Assembly (NCBI GenBank): GCA_043822885.1
Contig: JBDRBI010000053.1
Location: forward strand, 1 to 11,604
DNA from: Aadella sp043822885
Lineage (GTDB): Bacteria > Omnitrophota > Gorgyraeia > Tantalellales > Tantalellaceae
DNA: 11,604 nt
Direction of reading: 5' to 3'
Program-made: the position numbers and the translations under genes
Notes under the pieces: generated by a model
Seen by the model: only the letters and a program-made list of their open reading frames with translations
Told to the model about the DNA's origin: nothing
The model's database searches: none
In this document: piece by piece, positions 1-4,208 of the stretch
Layout of the letters: every line of letters begins with the position of its first letter
Numbering within the stretch: position 1 is the stretch's first letter

Positions 1-140
1 AGATGGTAATGCCGGGAGATAACGTGACTCTTGATATAGAATTGATAACACCGGTAGCGTTGGAGAAAGAACTGAGGTTCGCCATAAGAGAAGGCGGACA
101 CACTGTAGGAGCCGGAGTTATAGCGGAGATAATTGAATAA
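1..140 (+). CDS. tuf: Elongation factor Tu, C-terminal end (5' truncated)
   Basis: EF-Tu is the cytoplasmic GTPase that delivers aminoacyl-tRNA to the ribosomal A site. Only the last 45 complete codons are in the window, read from base 3 to the TAA at 138-140. They belong to domain 3, the second beta-barrel, which contacts the tRNA T arm and EF-Ts. The protein shows MVMPGDN, then the near-invariant RFAIREGGHTVGAGVI, ending in AEIIE, all typical of bacterial EF-Tu; E. coli has RFAIREGGRTVGAGVV. The GTPase domain lies upstream of the window. tuf just before rpmG, tRNA-Trp and secE is a common bacterial order. Identification is very secure; whether a second tuf copy exists cannot be seen. Confidence 0.97.
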   Translation, partial: MVMPGDNVTLDIELITPVALEKELRFAIREGGHTVGAGVIAEIIE

Positions 141-151
141 GGGATAAATGC

Positions 152-227
152 CGTCATTGCGAGGGAGCGATAGCGACCGAAGCAACCCCATAGAGAGATT
201 GCTTCGGCCTTTGGCCTCGCAATGACA
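152..227. repeat. Palindromic intergenic repeat (full copy) in the tuf-rpmG gap
   Basis: This is a long imperfect palindrome. The outer arms GTCATTGCGAGG (153-164) and CCTCGCAATGAC (215-226) match perfectly over 12 bp. The inner arms CCGAAGCAACC (177-187) and GATTGCTTCGG (197-207) pair with one mismatch, around the apical loop CCATAGAGA. As RNA it would fold into a roughly 75-nt hairpin between the tuf stop and the rpmG ribosome binding site. Right-half relatives (AGATTGCTTCG ... CGCAATGACG) occur at 1981-2042 and 2858-2939, so this is a dispersed family and not a local hairpin. It has no T-tract after the stem, so it is unlikely to be a simple intrinsic terminator. A non-autonomous mobile element (MITE- or REP-like) is the best inference. 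Confidence 0.85.
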
Positions 228-249
228 GAATAATAAAAGGAAAGCAGAA

Positions 250-417
250 ATGGCGAAAAAAAAAGAGGCTACAGAGATAATCACGCTTCAATGTGAAGAC
301 TGCAAACAGAGAAATTATTCGACTGTAAAAAATAAGAAGAACCACCCCGATAGAATAGTGATAAAAAAATACTGTAGATTTGAACGCAAACATACGCCGC
401 ATAAGGAGATAAGGTAG
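250..417 (+). CDS. rpmG: 50S ribosomal protein L33 (bL33)
   Basis: This small basic protein of 55 residues belongs to the large ribosomal subunit, near the E site. The start ATG follows AAAGGAAA at 236-243. The sequence begins MAKKKEATEIITLQCEDC and ends KKYCRFERKHTPHKEIR, matching bL33 in length and in the YSTVKNKKN and RKHTPHKE blocks. L33 exists in zinc-binding (two CxxC pairs) and zinc-free forms. Here the first pair is present (C15, C18), but the second reads C42-R-F-E45, so the fourth ligand is Glu. The TAG stop (415-417) shares two bases with the first two of the following tRNA-Trp. The gene was found by direct reading because it is short; the identification is secure. Confidence 0.96.
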   Translation: MAKKKEATEIITLQCEDCKQRNYSTVKNKKNHPDRIVIKKYCRFERKHTPHKEIR

Positions 418-491
418 GAGAGTAGCTCAATTGGAAGAGCACCGGTCTCCAAAACCGGGGGTTGCAGGTTCGAGACCTGTCTCTCCTGCCA
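416..491 (+). tRNA. trnW: tRNA-Trp (anticodon CCA)
   Basis: A complete 76-nt cloverleaf. The acceptor stem AGGAGAG (416-422) pairs with CTCTCCT (481-487), followed by discriminator G488 and an encoded CCA (489-491). The D stem is GCTC/GAGC (425-428, 437-440). The anticodon stem CCGGT/ACCGG (442-446, 454-458) holds loop CTCCAAA with anticodon CCA at 449-451, which reads UGG. The T stem GCAGG/CCTGT (464-468, 476-480) has one G-U pair and loop TTCGAGA. G at the discriminator is the bacterial tRNA-Trp identity base. The 5' end overlaps the rpmG stop codon by two bases, so the tRNA must be cut from a shared transcript, presumably by RNase P. tRNA-Trp next to secE is a known bacterial arrangement. 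Confidence 0.98.
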
Positions 492-576
492 GGATAAAGA
501 GTTCCTGATTCACCGGCTATTGCAGAATTGGACTAAGGGTTAAAGCTATAAACTGGGATAAATTAAGCGAGGAAGT

Positions 577-768
577 ATGGCAAATATCGGAACATTTTTT
601 GGTCAAGTAAAAAGCGAGATGAAAAAGGTCGCTTGGCCTTCAAAAAATGAGCTTATAAGCTCAACGGTAGTGGTTTTAATATCAACGATCCTCTTGGCGG
701 CATATATAGGAATATGCGACCTGGTTCTGTCAAGATTTGTTAATGTTCTGATAAGAGGTGTATTCTAA
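577..768 (+). CDS. secE: Preprotein translocase subunit SecE
   Basis: SecE is the small essential membrane subunit of the SecYEG channel; its amphipathic helix and tilted transmembrane helix clamp SecY. This is the single-membrane-helix form of 63 residues, unlike the three-helix E. coli protein. Residues 10-25 carry the conserved amphipathic segment QVKSEMKKVAWPSKNE, including the signature K-x-x-W-P. A hydrophobic helix (STVVVLISTILLAAYIGI) spans about residues 29-46. The start ATG follows GAGGAAG at 569-575, a close but usable Shine-Dalgarno. The TAA at 766-768 shares its last A with the nusG ATG, so translation of the two is probably coupled. The 85 bp between tRNA-Trp and this gene show no clear promoter or hairpin. 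Confidence 0.96.
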   Translation: MANIGTFFGQVKSEMKKVAWPSKNELISSTVVVLISTILLAAYIGICDLVLSRFVNVLIRGVF

Positions 769-770
769 TG
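755..770 (+). promoter_or_regulatory. nusG ribosome binding site with secE/nusG stop-start overlap
   Basis: GAGGTG (755-760) sits seven bases ahead of the nusG ATG, inside the secE coding region. The secE stop and nusG start form TAATG (766-770), sharing one A. Terminating ribosomes on secE are therefore placed directly on the nusG start, which argues for coupled translation and supports 768 over 774 as the start. Confidence 0.7.
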
Positions 771-1301
771 GCGATGAAATGGTATGTAGTGCACACTCTG
801 ACCGGAAAAGAAGATACGGTCAAGAAAGCACTCGAAAATCAAATAAAGAGCGATCCGGAAAAGCATAAGTTCATAAAGACCGTACTTATACCTACTGAGA
901 AAGTCGCGGAGATAAGAGAGGGCGAGAAAAGGATATCGGAGAGAAAGTTTTTTCCGGGATATATACTTCTCGAAATGGAACTTAATGACAAGAGCTGGTA
1001 TCTTGTGAAAAATACTCCGGGTGTATCGGGGTTTGTAGGCACAAGGACAAAACCTGTACCTCTTGTAGAAGAAGAAGTTAAAGGGATACTTGAGCAGACA
1101 AAAGAAGCTAAGGAAAAACCTGTACCCAAGGTGCTTTTTAAAGACGGAGAAGCAGTAAGAGTAAAAGAAGGTCCGTTCAAGAACTTCACGGGTAATATAG
1201 AAGAAACAAATTCGGAAAAAGGCAAAATAAAAGTTATGATATCTATCTTTGGAAGACCTACCCCCGTGGAATTAGAAGCTTGGCAGATAGAAAAGATGTA
1301 A
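768..1301 (+). CDS. nusG: Transcription termination/antitermination factor NusG
   Basis: NusG binds the clamp of RNA polymerase to promote processive elongation, and through its KOW domain contacts ribosomal protein S10 or Rho. The 177 residues are the standard length. The NGN domain covers about 1-115, with WYVVHTLTGKE near the start and the RKFFPGYILLEMELND block that faces the beta' clamp. A linker leads to the KOW domain (about 123-177), containing FKDGEAVRVKEGPFKNFTG. No extra inserted domain is present. The ATG at 768 overlaps the secE stop and has GAGGTG at 755-760. A second in-frame ATG at 774 is possible but is less well spaced. secE-nusG adjacency is nearly universal in bacteria. 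Confidence 0.98.
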   Translation: MAMKWYVVHTLTGKEDTVKKALENQIKSDPEKHKFIKTVLIPTEKVAEIREGEKRISERKFFPGYILLEMELNDKSWYLVKNTPGVSGFVGTRTKPVPLVEEEVKGILEQTKEAKEKPVPKVLFKDGEAVRVKEGPFKNFTGNIEETNSEKGKIKVMISIFGRPTPVELEAWQIEKM

Positions 1302-1350
1302 ACAGTTTTAAAGGTTTAAAAGTTAAAAAGTTAAAAGGTCGAGAGATTTG
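1302..1350. repeat. Dispersed AT-rich repeat tract, copy A (nusG-rplK gap)
   Basis: Beginning directly after the nusG stop, this tract consists of degenerate 8-9 bp units related to AGTTAAAA and AGGTTTAAA, ending in GAGAGATTTG. Nearly the same sequence, differing by four substitutions and two single-base gaps by eye, stands at 2817-2863, just after rplA. It has no coding potential and no clear hairpin. The rest of the 158-bp gap to rplK holds two TGGTTAA-like units at 1375-1388 and a heptamer array at 1413-1440. No promoter can be called with confidence, partly because these tracts are so AT-rich. Confidence 0.8.
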
Positions 1351-1412
1351 ACTGATGTGCAAATAAATAGTGAATGGTTAATAGTTAAAAGAAATGGAGC
1401 ATCGGTCAATCA

Positions 1413-1440
1413 CTACGAGCTATGAACTATGAACTCTGAA
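1413..1440. repeat. Heptamer tandem array upstream of rplK
   Basis: Four consecutive 7-bp units, CTACGAG, CTATGAA, CTATGAA and CTCTGAA, lie 19 bp ahead of the rplK start and stop just before its Shine-Dalgarno. Two units are identical and the outer ones differ by one or two bases. Such low-copy heptamers are prone to slippage and would be expected to vary in copy number among relatives. A role in rplK translation is possible from the position but is not shown by the sequence. Confidence 0.8.
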
Positions 1441-1459
1441 CTAGCAGAAGGAAGTAAAT

Positions 1460-1882
1460 ATGGCTAAAAAAGTAAAAGTATTGATAAAATTGCACTGCAC
1501 CGGCGGACAGGCGAATCCCGCACCTCCGGTTGGTCCCGCGTTAGGACAGCACGGAATACCCATAATGGATTTCTGTAAACAGTTTAATGACCAAACTAAG
1601 GATAGGCAGGGATTGACATTACCTGTAGTGATAAGTTTATATGAGGATAGAACATTCTCTTTTATAATTAAAAGCCCTCCCGCCAGTGTTCTTTTAAAAA
1701 AAGCCGCGGGGATTGCTAAGGCCAGCAGTAATCCCAAGACTGAAAAAGTAGGCAAGGTCACGATGGAGCAGGTTAGGGAAATAGCGAAAGAGAAAATGCA
1801 GGATCTTAATGCCCTTGATATGGACGGCGCGGTAAAGATCATCAAGGGTTCGGCGCGTAGTATGGGGATAGAAGTTGAATGA
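1460..1882 (+). CDS. rplK: 50S ribosomal protein L11 (uL11)
   Basis: L11 forms the base of the L7/L12 stalk with L10 and the 23S GTPase-centre RNA, where EF-Tu, EF-G and RelA act. The length of 140 residues is standard. The N-terminal domain has the proline-rich segment ANPAPPVGPALGQHG (about 19-33), the thiostrepton-binding and factor-contact surface, followed by FCKQFNDQT. The C-terminal rRNA-binding domain (about 70-140) contains KSPPASVLLKKAAG and ends with IKGSARSMGIEVE, as is typical. The segment before the proline block reads HCTGGQ, where many bacteria have an Ala-Gly or Pro-Ala-Gly sequence, so a cysteine sits there. The start ATG follows AAGGAAG (1448-1454). The 234-bp gap to rplA is unusual, since the two genes are usually almost adjacent. 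Confidence 0.98.
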   Translation: MAKKVKVLIKLHCTGGQANPAPPVGPALGQHGIPIMDFCKQFNDQTKDRQGLTLPVVISLYEDRTFSFIIKSPPASVLLKKAAGIAKASSNPKTEKVGKVTMEQVREIAKEKMQDLNALDMDGAVKIIKGSARSMGIEVE

Positions 1883-1886
1883 ACAA

Positions 1887-1917
1887 ACAACTTACGGAGC
1901 GAAGCGAGGTAAGTTGT
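1887..1917. other. Perfect 9-bp hairpin just downstream of rplK
   Basis: ACAACTTAC (1887-1895) and GTAAGTTGT (1909-1917) are perfect inverted repeats around a 13-nt purine-rich loop (GGAGCGAAGCGAG), beginning four bases after the rplK stop. There is no T-run behind the stem, so it does not look like a standard intrinsic terminator. An RNA processing or stabilising element at the 3' end of the rplK message is possible. It may also be part of the repeat cluster that fills the rplK-rplA gap. Confidence 0.7.
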
Positions 1918-1930
1918 ATTGTGAATTCAA

Positions 1931-2042
1931 TCCCGAGCGAACGAATATTAATGAGAGAGACGAGGGATCCCGAAAAAAGCAGATTGCTTCGTCCGCCTTC
2001 CCTCGACTTCGCTCGGGACAGGTTGGCGGACTCGCAATGACG
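1931..2042. repeat. Composite palindromic repeat cluster in the rplK-rplA gap
   Basis: Several inverted pairs are nested here. TCCCGAGCGA (1931-1940) is the exact reverse complement of TCGCTCGGGA (2009-2018). Inside it, CGAGGGA (1961-1967) pairs with TCCCTCG (1999-2005), and AAGCA/TGCTT forms a small hairpin at 1977-1989. A third pair, GTCCGCC (1991-1997) with GGCGGAC (2025-2031), crosses the first and so cannot form with it except as a pseudoknot. The segment AGATTGCTTCG to CTCGCAATGACG (1981-2042) is the right half of the palindrome seen whole at 152-227, with the GTCCGCC...GGCGGAC unit inserted. The remaining 75 bp before rplA show only two degenerate TTACG-containing units (2044-2086) and the rplA ribosome binding site. 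Confidence 0.8.
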
Positions 2043-2116
2043 GGTTACGGAGAGAAACAGGGATCCACAATAACGGATTACGAGACAATGACACTATATA
2101 ATAGGAAGGGTGCTAG

Positions 2117-2809
2117 ATGAAAAGATTAACTAAAAGACAAAAAGCGATACAGGAAATGGGAACCACTAATAAAGAATATGAACTTAAAGAAGCTGTTACT
2201 GTTCTAAAGAAGGGGCCTAAAACAAAATTCGACCAGACGGTGGAAGTGACGATGAAGCTTAAACTGGAACAAGCCTCGGATCCTATACGCGGTACGGTAA
2301 GTATGCCTCATGGAACGGGAAAAAAGACACGTATAGCTGTTTTTTGTAAGGGAGATTTCGAGAAACAGGCTAAAGAAGCTGGCGCGGATTATGTGGGAAG
2401 TGATGATCTTTTTAAAAAAGTTGCGGACGGATGGTGTGATTTTGATGTAGCTGTTACTACTCCCGATATGATGAGAGAATTAGCTAAACTTGGGAAAATA
2501 CTGGGTCCCCGCGGACTTATGCCGAACCCTAAATCAGGGACCGTTACTACCGATGTAGCAAAGATAATAAAAGAGCTTAAGGCCGGGAAAATCGAATATA
2601 GGATGGACAAACAATCAGGAATAAAGGGACCGGTAGGAAAGATCTCTTTTGATGAAACCGCGTTAGTCGAGAATATTGACGCTTTTATAAAAGCGGTTAT
2701 GAGAAGTAATTCGAAATTACAGAAAATACAGAACGTAAAATCTATAGCCATAACTTCGACTATGGGGCCCGGGATAAAATTGGATAAGAACCAGTTTAGT
2801 CAGGGATAG
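2117..2809 (+). CDS. rplA: 50S ribosomal protein L1 (uL1)
   Basis: L1 binds 23S rRNA helices 76-78 to form the mobile L1 stalk, which guides deacylated tRNA out through the E site. In many bacteria it also represses its own operon by binding an mRNA mimic of this site. The 230 residues match the family length of about 230. Domain I is formed by both termini and carries KFDQTVEVTMKL. Domain II is inserted in the middle, followed by the signature LGKILGPRGLMPNPKSGTVT at about 126-145. GIKGPVGKISF and TSTMGPGIKLD close the protein. The start ATG follows GGAAGG (2104-2109) with good spacing. I could not identify an L1-binding mRNA mimic in the rplK or rplA leaders. Confidence 0.98.
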   Translation: MKRLTKRQKAIQEMGTTNKEYELKEAVTVLKKGPKTKFDQTVEVTMKLKLEQASDPIRGTVSMPHGTGKKTRIAVFCKGDFEKQAKEAGADYVGSDDLFKKVADGWCDFDVAVTTPDMMRELAKLGKILGPRGLMPNPKSGTVTTDVAKIIKELKAGKIEYRMDKQSGIKGPVGKISFDETALVENIDAFIKAVMRSNSKLQKIQNVKSIAITSTMGPGIKLDKNQFSQG

Positions 2810-2816
2810 ATGGAGA

Positions 2817-2863
2817 ACAGTTTAAAGGTTTAAAGGTTAAAAGGTTAAAAAGTCTAGAGATTG
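2817..2863. repeat. Dispersed AT-rich repeat tract, copy B (rplA-rplJ gap)
   Basis: This begins seven bases after the rplA stop and repeats the tract at 1302-1350: ACAGTTT, AAAGGTTTAAA, then GTTAAAA units, ending in AGAGATTG. The final bases run directly into the palindromic element that starts at 2858. Both copies lie immediately behind a stop codon and ahead of a ribosomal-protein gene, in the same orientation. Confidence 0.8.
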
Positions 2864-2939
2864 TTTCACCCCTTCGGGGTTTCCGCCTTCGCCAATCTAT
2901 TCGTAGATTATTTGGCTATGGCGGACAGGCGCAATGACG
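2858..2939. repeat. Composite palindromic repeat in the rplJ leader
   Basis: This is a right-half relative of the 152-227 palindrome, running from AGATTGTTTC to GCAATGACG. Inside are two modules. The first is a GC-rich hairpin, ACCCC/GGGGT around TTC (2868-2880). The second is TCCGCC (2882-2887) paired with GGCGGA (2920-2925), enclosing GCC/GGC and a perfect AATCTA-TTCG-TAGATT hairpin (2894-2909) with a UUCG-type loop. As RNA it would be a strongly structured leader ending 32 bases ahead of the rplJ start. It is open in the rplJ frame, which lengthens the apparent reading frame upstream of the real start. It lies where other bacteria keep the L10-L12 autoregulatory binding site; whether it acts as one is not visible. 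Confidence 0.8.
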
Positions 2940-2971
2940 ATTTTAACTTCTATAAAACAAAGGACGACATT

Positions 2972-3511
2972 ATGGTAGAAAAATACGGTAAAAAGACAAA
3001 AAAACTTATGGTAAGCGAAATGGAAAAAGTCTTTTCCGAAAATAAGGGTTTTGTGCTTTCTAGTGTAGAAAACATAAAAGCTTCGCAAATGGATAAGCTT
3101 AGAAGACAGATGCGCCAATCCGGATCAAATTATATGGTTTTAAAAAATAGTTTAGCGGGAATAGCGCTTAAAAATGCCGGCATCGAGGGGGTCACAAAAG
3201 AGGTTGAAGAAAATAAGGTTCTTGGGATAGGCATTATAAAGGAAGATCCGGTTGTGATAACCAAACTTTTAGCAAAATTTGCTAAGGAAAACAACGGGTT
3301 CATTCTTTCTTCGGGATATCTAGAAGGACAGGTTCTTACGGCCGAAAGAGTAAAAGAACTGGCCGATCTTCCGAGCAGACAGCAGCTTCTCGCTATGGTA
3401 GTAGGTATGATAAACTCTCCGATATCCGGTTTTGTAGGAGTACTTTCCGCTGTGGTACGGAGTTTAGTGTATGCGTTGAACGCGGTAAAAGAAAAAAAGG
3501 AAAAAAATTAA
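2972..3511 (+). CDS. rplJ: 50S ribosomal protein L10 (uL10)
   Basis: L10 anchors the L7/L12 dimers to the ribosome beside L11 and the GTPase-centre rRNA. From the ATG at 2972 the protein has 179 residues, normal for the family (about 165-180). The rRNA-binding N-terminal domain includes MDKLRRQMRQSGSNYMVLKNSLA (about 33-55, interrupted here only by family-typical substitutions), then ALKNAG. The C-terminal helix (NSPISGFVGVLSAVVRSLVYALNAVKEKKEKN) carries the L12-dimer binding sites. The frame is open upstream to 2861 from a TTG, but those 37 codons are made of repeat DNA. The ATG has AAAGGA (2959-2964) at normal spacing and gives the expected MVEKYGKKTKKLMVSEM start, so 2972 was chosen. Confidence 0.96.
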   Translation: MVEKYGKKTKKLMVSEMEKVFSENKGFVLSSVENIKASQMDKLRRQMRQSGSNYMVLKNSLAGIALKNAGIEGVTKEVEENKVLGIGIIKEDPVVITKLLAKFAKENNGFILSSGYLEGQVLTAERVKELADLPSRQQLLAMVVGMINSPISGFVGVLSAVVRSLVYALNAVKEKKEKN

Positions 3512-3514
3512 AAG

Positions 3515-3537
3515 AGTTTCCGACTTTGGCGGAAACT
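3515..3537. other. Hairpin in the rplJ-rplL gap
   Basis: AGTTTCCG (3515-3522) and CGGAAACT (3530-3537) form a perfect 8-bp stem with loop ACTTTGG, four bases after the rplJ stop and 13 bases ahead of the rplL Shine-Dalgarno. No T-tract follows. L12 is needed in several copies per L10, so a structure here could help separate or stabilise the rplL part of the message; that role is inferred from position only. Confidence 0.65.
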
Positions 3538-3550
3538 GCGAACTAAGGTG

Positions 3551-3559
3551 AAGGAGGAG
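3551..3559 (+). promoter_or_regulatory. Strong rplL Shine-Dalgarno
   Basis: AAGGAGGAG is the strongest ribosome binding site in the window, five bases ahead of the ATG at 3565. Its strength fits the need for several L7/L12 copies per ribosome. It also fixes the start of the protein, because the internal methionines at residues 50 and 53 have no such site and would remove part of the dimerisation domain. Confidence 0.85.
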
Positions 3560-3564
3560 TCAAA

Positions 3565-4080
3565 ATGACAGAGGAACAGAAGAAACAAGAGGAAGTCAAA
3601 GAAGAGGTGCAGGCAGAAGCTGCAGCTGAAGAAAAGACAGAGGAAGTTAAGGCTGCTGTGAGTACTGCTACCGCTGGAAAAGCTAAGCCAAAAAAACAGC
3701 TTACCGAAAAGATGGAAGGTATGCTCAAGACTATAGAGGAATTGAGTGTTCTTGAACTATCTGATCTGGTAAAAGCACTTGAAGATAAGTTCGGTGTTTC
3801 AGCGTCGGCACCTGTTGCGGTAGCGGCTGCCGGAGCAGCTGCGGGTGCTGGAGCAGCAGTAGAAGAGAAAAGCATATTTACGGTCGTTCTTACCGAGATA
3901 GGCGCCAAAAAGATCAATGTTATCAAAGAGATCAGAGTATTAACAAATCTGGGTCTTAAAGAAGCAAAAGATCTTGTAGAAGCTGCGCCTAAAGAGGTCG
4001 CGGAAGGTCTTCTGAAAGAAGAAGCTGAAAAAATGAAAAAACAGCTTGAAGCAGTCGGCGCGAAAGTAGAGCTTAAGTAA
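3565..4080 (+). CDS. rplL: 50S ribosomal protein L7/L12 (bL12) with N-terminal extension
   Basis: bL12 is the multicopy flexible stalk protein that recruits and activates translational GTPases. This one has 171 residues against the usual 120-130. The familiar protein starts near residue 46: the dimerisation/L10-binding domain (LTEKMEGMLKTIEELSVLEL to DKFGVSAS), an Ala/Gly hinge (about 79-99), and the factor-binding C-terminal domain (about 100-171). That domain carries KINVIKEIR and LGLKEAKDLVE; the common TGLGL reads TNLGL. Residues 1-45 are extra: a run of Glu, Gln, Lys and Ala, then a short basic stretch, KAKPKKQ. A strong Shine-Dalgarno at 3551-3559 supports the long form. The extension looks disordered or helical and has no motif I recognise. 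Identity is certain; the function of the extension is unknown. Confidence 0.97.
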   Translation: MTEEQKKQEEVKEEVQAEAAAEEKTEEVKAAVSTATAGKAKPKKQLTEKMEGMLKTIEELSVLELSDLVKALEDKFGVSASAPVAVAAAGAAAGAGAAVEEKSIFTVVLTEIGAKKINVIKEIRVLTNLGLKEAKDLVEAAPKEVAEGLLKEEAEKMKKQLEAVGAKVELK

Positions 4081-4137
4081 GCGGATAACGCGGCACTCTT
4101 TTCTAAAACTATGTATTATAGGTGTTTTGATGTCTGA

Positions 4138-4169
4138 CCAAAGGACCAGTAAGTAGCTGGTTCTTTAGG
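4138..4169. other. Hairpin in the rplL-rpoB gap (attenuator or processing-site candidate)
   Basis: AAAGGACCAG (4140-4149) pairs with CTGGTTCTTT (4157-4166) over 10 bp, with one G-U, around loop TAAGTAG. After a bulged A, CC/GG extends it by two pairs. No T-run follows, so a full terminator is unlikely. In E. coli the rplL-rpoB gap holds an attenuator and an RNase III site that lower rpoBC expression relative to the ribosomal genes; position and shape are compatible with a similar role here, by inference. The rest of the 128-bp gap shows only a weak CCCT/AGGG pair at 4183-4196 and a poor rpoB ribosome binding site. Confidence 0.6.
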
Positions 4170-4208
4170 TATTAGGTGCAGACCCTATAACAAGGGATGT
4201 GATCGAGA

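Noticed and set aside
152..227. CRISPR repeat or tRNA-like element
   Set aside because: There is one palindrome here without regularly spaced direct repeats and without a cloverleaf; it fits a dispersed palindromic repeat instead.
154..402. - strand open frame of 82 codons opposite rpmG
   Set aside because: It covers the palindromic repeat and the antisense of the clear rpmG gene; its sequence is low-complexity Phe/Leu/Ile-rich as expected from antisense AT-rich DNA.
1441..1890. Long - strand open frame opposite rplK (149 codons)
   Set aside because: It mirrors the well-supported rplK gene and has no recognisable protein features; other - strand frames opposite nusG, rplA, rplL, rpoB and rpoC are the same kind of shadow.
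1887..1917. Intrinsic terminator after rplK
   Set aside because: The stem is perfect but there is no T-run, the loop is large, and rplA downstream needs the same transcript in this conserved operon.
1875..2120. Open frame of 81 codons spanning the rplK-rplA gap
   Set aside because: It starts at a TTG inside the rplK end, runs through palindromic repeat DNA and ends at the rplA start. Its RLRSGQ-type translation is what the repeat gives when read through, with no ribosome binding site or protein-like composition.
2861..2971. Upstream extension of rplJ giving a 216-residue protein
   Set aside because: The added 37 codons are repeat-derived, begin at a TTG without a ribosome binding site, and precede a well-placed ATG that gives the normal L10 N-terminus.
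4091..4120. Possible promoter with TATTAT at 4114-4119 ahead of rpoB
   Set aside because: No acceptable -35 hexamer lies at 16-18 bp spacing, and TATTAT-like strings are common by chance in AT-rich gaps.
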